Under the pieces are notes generated by a model. It was not told where the DNA came from. It was given only the letters and a program-made list of their open reading frames with translations, and searched no databases. Shown piece by piece: positions 34,985 through 45,100 of a stretch of DNA of 64,000 bases; positions within the stretch are counted from its first letter, which is position 1, and each line of letters opens with the position of its first letter. The DNA is from Magnolia sinica. Lineage: Eukaryota; Streptophyta; Magnoliopsida; Magnoliales; Magnoliaceae. A program made the translations under genes and the position numbers. The DNA lies in NCBI RefSeq assembly GCF_029962835.1, contig NC_080586.1:68015501-68079500 (forward strand), read 5' to 3'.

Positions 34985-35930
34985 TTAGACAGTGCGGCCC
35001 TTACCATGGAGCCTGCCTTGATTTATGTATTCTAAATCCACGCTCTCCATCTGGATCATTTCAGGGCATTATTCCGAAAATAAACTAGATCCAATTATCA
35101 GGTGGGCCATGCCACAGGGAACAATGGTGATTGACCATTAATGGGATACAAAGGTTTTGAATCAAGCTGATATTTGTTTCTTCCCTTCCCCCCTTCCTCC
35201 ATTCTGCACTCGGATTACGTGGCTCTGTGGGGCCCAAAGTGATGTAAGTGTTTTATCCACGCCATTAATCATTTTTCTCATATCATTTTAAGGTATGATG
35301 AAAAATATTAGGTAGGTACAATTCTTAAGTGGATCACAAAGTGGGGATTGAACTTCCACCATTAAAAAGCTCCTGGGAGCTAGAGAAGTTTCGGATCAAG
35401 CTTATATTTGTGTTTTCACTTCATCCACCTCTACATGACCTTATTAATAGGTTGAATGGTAAAAAACATTACAGTGGCCCTCGTAACGGTTTCAACGGCG
35501 GGTGTCATTATCACTGAAGCTTCCTTTGGTGTGGTCCACTGGAGTTGTGGACCTGCCTCGTTTTTTTGGTCATAATTTAAAATGATCTAATAAAAGCGAT
35601 TAACGGCGTGGACAAAATACTTACTTCCCTTTGGGCCCCACAGAGCCCTGCCCAGACGGATTACGGTCCGGGCGGGGGTAGGACGCAATCCGCGTCCATT
35701 CTTACGTGACCTTATCGACAAATTGGATGGAAAATAAACACTCCGGAGGCATGAAGACGCTAAGCAGATTTTAATGATAAAACGTTCAATTATCATTGTT
35801 TCCTATGGCATGGTCCATCTAATGACTGGATCTGCTTCATTTTTGGAATAATGTCCTAAAATGATATGGAAAAACGGATGGACGGCGTGGATTCCGTATT
35901 GGGTGAGTCCGGGGTCTCACCTAATCCGCT
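34985..35930. repeat. Foldback MITE, outer copy split by another copy
   Basis: The left arm and centre run to 35205 (ending TTCCTCCATTCT); the centre and right arm resume at 35703 (TACGTGACCTTATCGAC). Dropping the inserted element and one TCCATTCT restores the family's continuous centre. Confidence 0.75.
35206..35694. repeat. Foldback MITE, youngest-looking copy, with target duplication
   Basis: The inner terminal repeats GGCTCTGTGGGGCCCAAAG and their inverse (35221-35239 and 35629-35647) match perfectly. TCCATTCT flanks the element directly (35198-35205 and 35695-35702), eight bases exact and nine with one mismatch. An 8- or 9-bp duplication would fit hAT or Mutator-type transposition; long arms favour Mutator. 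Confidence 0.75.
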
Positions 35931-36113
35931 CCTGAAAGCTGGAAAACCCGCGTATAACGTGCATATCCTCGGTTCGAGTTTCGAATGTAAATAAATTCCC
36001 ATCCTCCGTCGTGGAGTCTCCTCGCTTGCTCCCCGGGGGTCTTCAACACGTTAGATCTGCTGCAGAGAAGAAAAAAGAAAAAAACGAAAAAAAGAAAAGA
36101 AAAGAAAAGAAAA

Positions 36114-39100
36114 ATGATGTCGAGCGGCTATACCAGTCTCGACAATCAAAAGGTTTCCGGATCCGTACCTGTAAGATCTTCTTTCTCTGTCTATCTCTGT
36201 CTCTGTCTCTGTAATCAGATCTCATCAGATCGAGTTTTCTATGTATGAATTCCTTCAGATCTTAGAGATGTGGTTCTTTTATCGAAATTGATTATTTATT
36301 TATTTATTTATTTTTGCAGGCAGTTTCGGGTCAAGATCACGTCGCCGTGAACTTCACAGGTTGGGATTTCGTTTCTGGAATTCTCGATTCCGAATGGTTG
36401 CCTTTGGTTGGTTGTCTGTTTTGTGATTTTTGTTTTGTTTTGGGAATGTGCAGAGTCGAATCTCCAGACGTTTCCGCCTTCTTCTGAAACACAGGGGAAG
36501 ATCTCCGGTGCATATCGACCTCCAAAGGATGCCGACGGTATTTTGCATTCTCCTTTTATTTTTTTTTTTGTGATTCTTTTATTTTCCCTTAAATTTAGTT
36601 GAGCGGATCTTGAATTATTGGAATCTTTTAAAAAAGAAGAAGAAGAAGAAGAAGAAGAAGAAGAAAAGAAAAGAAGAGGGAGACTTGTTTAATTGAAAAT
36701 GTGTGGATGTTGGATCTGTGCTCTTGGAAAGCTTTTAGTGTTTGTTTTGGATTCTTAATCGAAATGAATGATCAAAGTGGAGGTGGGTCACTTTGATTTG
36801 TAGCTATCATAGAACACTATACCATGCTTTTCAAGTTAGATCAGGAAAGGATGTAATTCCAGTTCAGGTGGGTAGTCCTTGATGCAACCCAAAAGGAAAT
36901 GCAAATGGATCAAAGAAAAATAAACAAGATACGGAAGAACCTTGACAATCCTTTAGCGAGATCATGGAAATTCCCTCTCCAAAATCTCTACCGAATCAAA
37001 GAAACACCAAAACTAAAGAGCATTTCTTTCATCATCATAGTAAAATAATCCGATACACCCTCATATAGGTGTAAACTAAATAGTGAAGTCCTAATAATAG
37101 AAAATGACTAAACTGCCCTTGAATTCTGTTACTACCATATTAATCGTTGTGTAAATGGGCCATAACTTAAACACCCTTACAATTACATGATCCTGGGCTT
37201 ATTTAAAAGTGGACTCAAGAGGCTATCAAATTGGACCAATTTCATGTCATTCAAACACCATTTAGTGCCCCAAAAGTGACCAACCAAGAAAGTGATCACA
37301 TTCAAAGAGTAAGGATCACTCTCAAAGCATAAAAACTTCAACTATTCATCAAAGGCACTTTCACATGTATATATGCTTTACCCTAAGCAAAAGACATCTA
37401 CTTGAATCATTGTTATTCATTAATTCTAATCCTAACCACCTATTTCAATAAAAAAAAAAAATAATAGTGACTAAGGGGTCGTTTGGATGCCTGTAAACAG
37501 GTGACACTCTGTGTTTGAATGACCTTTTTTGCCTGTAAACCGCCATCTCATTTACAGGCAAAAAGTTCGGATTTCATTTATAGGCTCTCCATTTACAGCC
37601 TAACAGCTATAAATGGAAAGATTGGCTCTCCATTTACAAGACTTAAACAATTTATAGGCTATCCAAACACAGACAATCATTTACCTGTAAATCATTTACA
37701 GCTTAAAGCCAAATAGGACAAGCTGAAAATGATTTATACCTGTAAATTATTTACAACTTAAACCATTTATAGGTATCCGAACGACCCCTAAAATACACCT
37801 TAATCCTCACAAACACACATCACTTCTTTAGTTGGCCATAATATTGTTAATCATGTTGAAATCATGGTTACATAGATCTGGATGAAGGAAAAACACAAAT
37901 ATCAGCTTGATCAAAAACTTCTGTGGTCCTCAAGAAATTTTCAACGGTAGGCGTTCATATCCCATTTTTTCCTGTGATGTGTCCACTTGGGCTTGGGATA
38001 TACTTCAACTTTGGTCTCATGCCCCAAATGAGCTGGAAAAACGGATGGGCGACATGGATAAAACACAAACATCACGGTGGGTTCCACATTTCTTTGAATG
38101 CTTATTTAATAGGCCTTCAAATTCAGACCACTTTCATGTTCATTCCGATGTATTTTAGCACCTAGAAAAAGTGCCCTAAGAAATAAATGAGGAAAAAGAT
38201 AGGATCACAAGAAGTTGGCACCTTAAAGCTTTCTCCGCTTGTTCTCTTTTGCCTCTTTAGTGCTCTGGCATCTTGCTATGCTTGTCCTTGATAAGGCTCA
38301 TATAATGCCTTCCTGTTGGATATTCGTTGTAGGATCTTCCAGTTGGGGAGATTTTTAAGGCATGGTTTGCTTCAGGTGGGGGCCTATCATGGCAACAAGT
38401 GTATGGATTGTTAAACCATGGGCTTGCATTTATGTAAATGGAAAACTCAAGATCTTATGCATAGGGCTGAGGATCATATAATTCCTCTTTGCTGAGTGGT
38501 TAATGTGGTTAGTGATCCGATGTAGGGTGGATGGAATTTCACAGGAAACTAGAGAAGAGAAGAAGATAGACTACTAGTCGCTAATATCTTCATTTGTGTC
38601 TTTCCTTGCTGCTGTTGCCTTCCGTCACTCTCCCTCTGGTTAGTGAGACCTTATATTGCACTGAAAAAACAAAAGGAAAAAAAAAAAAAAAAAAAACAAG
38701 TGCCTTGCTAGATAGGGCTATTAGGAATGCCATATGAAAAACTACTGAGCATGCTAACGCGTTTTACATTAGAGGCCTGTTTGATTTTCTAAAGTAAACG
38801 TAATTGCATTGTAAATAGGTAATAATTATTTACGTGTAATTACGGCATCATTTTCTAGGATTGATTTGACTCTTACTTTTCTCAACGCTAAAATCAAGGA
38901 TACTGCCAAATATTTGTGGGGCCCATCGTGATGTATGTGGATTATCCACACCGTCCATCTGTTATGCCAACTAAATTTAGGGCATGAGCCAACAAATTAG
39001 CCAGATTTAAAGTTCAAGTGGACCACACCACAGGAAAAAGGGAATCGAACACCCACCGTTAAAACCTTCTAAGGGCCACTGTTTACTTTGGTGTGGGCCA

Positions 39101-42100
39101 CTTCAATGTTGGATTTGCCTCATTTTTCAGCTCATGCCTCAAAATGTCATAGTAAAGCAGATGGACAACATGGATATGTCATATACATCATGGTGGGGCC
39201 CACAAATTTAAGTTAATCCTTTTGGACCGTTTTCTCAGGCAGAAGTACCTGCCTATTTCCAAATAGGGTGAAATTGTAATAAGTAGGTATTTACAGGGCA
39301 TTTACAATGAATTTAAAAATCAAACAGGCCCTAGTAATAATGATGTAGGACAATTAACCACTTGCTGTAAAAGCTCGAACTTTTAAAGCAAGTGGTTAAT
39401 TGTCTTACATTAAATTGGTATAAAAAAAGGATGTCTTGTGTTTGAGACTCCTCATCGGGGGTGATTAGTGCGGGGGCATTTTCACACCGGGCTCGAGTAG
39501 GGTGGCTTGTGGGATGCATGGGCATACTCGATGTCGATGGCCCACGGAACTCATGGATTTGGGGCCCATGTGAGGTGGAACCCATGGATTTGGTGCCCAC
39601 GAGGAGGGTTCGTCTGAGGACTTAACCAATGGATTTGGGGCCTGGGTTATGAGATAAAGGGATTAAATCGCCATGCTCTATCAATTCGAGCTTTTAGAGT
39701 GAGTGGTTAATTGTCTTGCATCAAATAAGCTTTGAAGCTAGCTAGCAAGCCTCAAAATGTATGTGTGCACTAGCGTGTTTTACGAATAGGCTTTGAAGCA
39801 GCCAACAAGCAATGACTTGTGAAAAGCCATTGCATGCTAGCATGTTCAGTAGTTTTCAACATGGCTTCAAAGCTGTCATGCGCTAACATGCACATGCAGC
39901 TGCAGAAACAAGTGAGGTTTCAATTATTGTACATTGAGCCCATATTGGTTATGGATGAGTTAACGAGGAATTTAAAGGAAGAGATCCCGTGGTGCATATT
40001 GTTTGTAGATGACATAGTTTTGATTGACAAGACAAGGGGTTAAAAGCAAAGTGAGAACTATAGTAGGATGCTTTAGAATTGAAAGGTTTTAAAATTAGTC
40101 GGACAAAGACAGTATATGGAATGCAATTTTAGTAACAATAGGAGTGAAAGTGAGGAATCAGTTAAGATTGCTGACCAAGAGGTAGCCCCAAAATGACTAT
40201 TTTCAATATCTTGGGGTCGCGGAGAGATTGAGAAGGATGTTGCTCATAGAATTAGGGCTGGCTGGATGAAGTGGAGAGATGCGCCTCTGGAGTTTTATGT
40301 GCCCGCTGCATACCAATGAAATTGGAGGAAATTTTATAGGATAGCTATAACACCAACCATGATTTATGGGACAAAATGATGGGTGGTCAAGGAACAACAT
40401 GTTCATAGGACGAGCATAGTAGAAATGATGATGTTTAGATGGATGAGTAGCAAGACAAGGATTGAAATTTGAGAGAAACTAGTAGTACCAATAGGTAATA
40501 AATGAGGGAAAGTAGACTTGGATAGTTTGGCCATGTGCAACGGAGACCGAGAACCTCATCGGTTAGGAGTTGGTTCAAGTTGAAGGCTCTAAAAGGGCAG
40601 GGGGAAGAGCCAAAAGACTTGAGGCACTACAGTTTAATATAGGATATGAAATGTGATAGAGAAAAATGGCCTAACAGGATTTGTGTAGCTGATCCTAGTT
40701 AATTGGGAAAAGACTTTGATGATGATGATGATGATGATGATATAATAGAGGAATTGATAGATGGGTTTTCACACCCTCTGCAAGAGAGTAAACTTTTGTA
40801 AAAAGTTTTTTTTTTTTTTTTTTAACTTGTTCATTCACTAGTGAAAAAAAATTCCTATGGCATTTATGGAAGTCCCTCTTTATATATGTATTTTCCTTCC
40901 ACAATGCACATGAATACAAAAACTGCAAGATATCATATACATACTCTACTTTTCTATTTCAGTTATGACTTAAATAGACTAATGCACGACCACAAAAAAG
41001 GTTAAAATACCAACTGTGTAGCTATAACACTTCAACTTTTCCCTTTTCTTCTTCTTCTTTTTGTAGACTACTGCGTGAACACAAAAAAGGTTAAAATACC
41101 AAATGTGTATGTATAACACTTCAACTTTTCTTTTTCTTTTTATAGGCTAATGCATGAACACAAAAGGTTAAAATACTGTGTAGTTATAACACTTCAACTT
41201 TTCTTTTTCTTTTTAAATATCAGTATTAGGAGGTCTATGAATTGGACCCAAAAACGATGTGAAGGGGGGTGTATTGGACTTTGAACCATTATAGGATGAT
41301 ATAGGCCCACATTGGCCAATTTTTTATTTTTTTATTTATTTTTGGCCCAAAAAAACTTGAAAATTTTTGGAGAACAGGAAATAAGAAAAAGCAGGTAAAA
41401 CACCAAAATCTACCATGTTTGCGTTTTTAATATGCATTCGGTGGTCCATCAGATAACTTTTTTATAAGAATGTTGTTTGTCAATTTGACCTATTGAAAGT
41501 CAAATAGATAGGTCCTCAATTGAACACAAATCAAGCATTATTTTGTGGATTATGGCACATTACATTGAAATACAAAAAACGAAAAAGAAAAAAGAAGATG
41601 ATTTTGCTAATTTGTAGATTATTTCCATGATGGTCCAATTTCATTTTGATTTGTTGTGTCCCACTTAAATCTTTTGTTGTGATCTTCAAAATAGGCTTAT
41701 GTTGATGTAGGCCTATTGTCATGCCCCAAACTCGAAAATCGGGCTCCGAATCCGGCACCGACAGCCTCCGTAGTACCCCATTTTCGGCTCTCGGCACCCA
41801 TATACCAGGTTCTGATCCTGGGATCATACAAGGAGAATTTTCAAGATAAATTTGTTTCATAACAAGCATAACCCACGAACAATAACCAGAACACCATCAC
41901 AGAATCTACTATAATAAAAAACTTTAGATACAATGCGCATAAAGGGAAATACAATAGATAACAAAAGGCTTTGGAAGCTCTGTTGCACACTCCTGCTCCT
42001 GCTCAGCTACGACTGCGTCCTGGCATCACCTGCATCAATCTATCATGCATAAGCTTGTAGAAAGCTTAGAGGGTGGTGAAAGTGTGTGCGTAATGTAGAA

Positions 42101-45100
42101 ATGTAAGTATGCAATATCAGAGTAATGCGGAAACATGCTAATTAGTCTATGAATATTATCAGCCGTATCAAGGTTATGCGATGCAAGGCATGAATGCCAT
42201 CGGCCATACCAAGGCCATGCGATGCAAGGCATGAATGCTATCGGCCACACCAAGGCCATGCGATGTGAGATGTAACTCAAGCATACCAATCCTCATCTGA
42301 ATCCACATATCAATACGGCTCATCTCTGGGATATCACCGGGGTCGAATACACTATACACTAGACTGCCGATCTAAACCACATGATGCTATGCTATCACAT
42401 ACTCATAATCGGCAACGATAATCGGCCTATATACAAGGCGGAGTCCATAGAAGGACAACCGATCTAAACCATAACATAAAGATCGGTCATCAACTGTGGA
42501 TATACTAAATCCGATAGCACGGATCCCTTCGTCTACGGCGATGATGAACTTTCCTTATATCAAGGTTAGGCCTAGGTGGCGTACCTGTAATCCTAAGGAT
42601 CTGGAATGGGTTTCCTGTTCGGTACTATCATATGGCCTACTAGATGCCCTAGGGGGTCCAAATAAGTCCTAAATGGACTCCAAGATTAAAACAATCCTAT
42701 TAGCAACCAAGGGGGGCCCATTATTAGACCCCGGTGATATCTTCCGCTTACATGGTTGTGCGTCCAGTGTGGGGTGACAATCTGGTGTATGTTGTATTAG
42801 ACTCCGGTGATATTCTAGAGATGAGTTGTATTGATATATGGTTTCAAATGAGGATTGGTGTGCTTGAGTTGCATCTCGCATCGCATGACCTTGGTGTTGC
42901 CGATAGCATTTATGCCTTGCATCGCATGGCCTTGGTATAGTCGATAACATTCATGCCTTGCATCGCATTGCCTTGGTACGGCTGATGGTATTCATGGACT
43001 TATTAGCATGTTTCTGCATTACTCTTATATTGCATACTTACATTTCTACCTTATGCACACACTTTCACCACTCTCTAAGCTTTCTATAAGCTTATGCACG
43101 ATAGATGCATGCAGGTGACGCCAAGACGCAGTCGTAGCTGAGCAGGAGCAGGAGTGTGCAGTTGAGCTTCTAGAGCCTTTTGTTATCTATTGTATTTCCC
43201 TTTATGCGTATTGTATATAAAGTTTTTTATTATAGTGGATTTTGTGATGGTGTTCTGGTTATTGTTCGTGGGTTATGCTTGTTATGAAACAAATTTATCT
43301 TGAAAGTCTTCCTTGTAGGATCAGAACCCGGTATATGGGCAATGAGAGCCGAGAATGAGGTACTACAGAGGCTGTCGGCGCCAGATTTGGCAATCGGGAA
43401 TTTTGTAAGCCCGTTTTTCAAGTTTGGGGCGTGACCCCTATAGTCCATCATGGGGCCAACATGTGTTGATTTTGGGCTGTTTGTGTCGAGAACAAGATAT
43501 GGAGCCTAAAATGTCAAAGATCACATTGCCATTTATGGAAGATATGATTGAAGAATTTTGGGGTATTTAGGGATTTTTTTTCTATTTTAGGCCAAATATT
43601 TGTTGATGGAATTTTTATTATCATAAATAAATTATAAATTGATTTGAAATCAATCTAATGACTTTTGTGGATTGTCTTTAAGGCCTCTTTTCCCGGGGTT
43701 GTAAGGGAAGAAGTTCGAATATCAGTTTAAAGTTATTTCTCTCTACTCAAATATTTCTTCCCGTGTTGGTCTATATTGGACTTGTATGAGGCAAGTTTTT
43801 TTTTTTTGAAGGGGGGGAGGGGGGCGGCTATTGAAAAATAGGAAAAAAAAAAAAAAAAAAAGAAGGTAAAATACTAGAATCTATCATCTGTGTTTTTAAC
43901 ATGCATCCAATGGTGTATAAAATCATTTTTTGATAAGAATGTTGTCTATTGATTTGACCTACTGAAAGTCAGCCAAATAGGTGTTAATTGAACACAAATC
44001 AAGCATTATTTTGTGGGTTAGGGCTCATTACATTCAAATTCAACAAAAAGAAGAGAGAGAGAGGGTTTAAAGTTTTCCCCTTCGATTTTTCTAGGACGTT
44101 CCAACTCCATTTTGCTTCATTAAATCTCAGTATGAATATCATTATAAAGTTATTTCTTCCTCTCTACTTAAATATTTCTTCTAAGTGTATCTGCATCGGA
44201 CTGTATTAGACCTGTATCAGCTTGGTTTTTTGGCCTAAAAACTATTGAAAATGTTTAAAAGATAGGGAAAAATGTAAAATACTAGAATCTATCATTTTTG
44301 TGTTTTTAATATGCATCCAATGGTGTATCAGATCCTTTTTTGATAAGAGTGTTATCTATCGATTTGACCTACTGAAAGTCAGCCAAATAGGTCCTAATTG
44401 GACACAAATGAAGCTTGATTTTGTGGATTATGGCTCGTTACATTCAAATACAACAAAAAGAAATCAAAGAAAGAAAGAAAAAAAAAAAGTGATGGTTTAT
44501 GATGCAAGGACATGTGATGGCCTAACCATATATGCATATATAATCAGGTTGTAAAGATTCAAATAATAAAATTAACTAACTAACTGTTATCAATCACGTC
44601 AATTAAGCAAATCTCAATACAAAGATGAAATCATTTCGTCAGGATCATGCCCGTTAGCATAAAATCATGTAAACAGTAAAAAGAGAGGACCTAGAGATAG
44701 GAGGATATCCCTAATCTAGCATAAACCAGTCCACAATCAAGTTTGGATCCGATTCTCCTGACTAGCCATCCATCTTTTTTGTTCAAACCAAAAAGGAATA
44801 TCCCGAGAGGAATGAAAGAGATGAAGAAGAGATGGGTTCGAGATGAAAGAGAGTACAAATTCTAGGGCATCAAAGAAAAGAAGACGGTTGATTCTTACAT
44901 TTTCCTGCACCTCAAAGATCTAGAAATAAGAAATATCTGAAACTGGAGTGGAATCCTCAACACCCAACGGCCAATCCTGAAACCCTAATCTCTTTGGTAG
45001 AAGATGAATAAAACATACGAATTCTCATTCATTCACTAAATAAAATAGGGTTTCTCACAGTGTGTATATATAAATCACGGAAAAACAAAAAGTACACTAA

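Noticed and set aside
35211..35665. CGGATTACG on both sides of the foldback element as its target-site duplication
   Set aside because: It lies within the longer terminal segments of the element; TCCATTCT further out gives exact restoration of the interrupted outer MITE.
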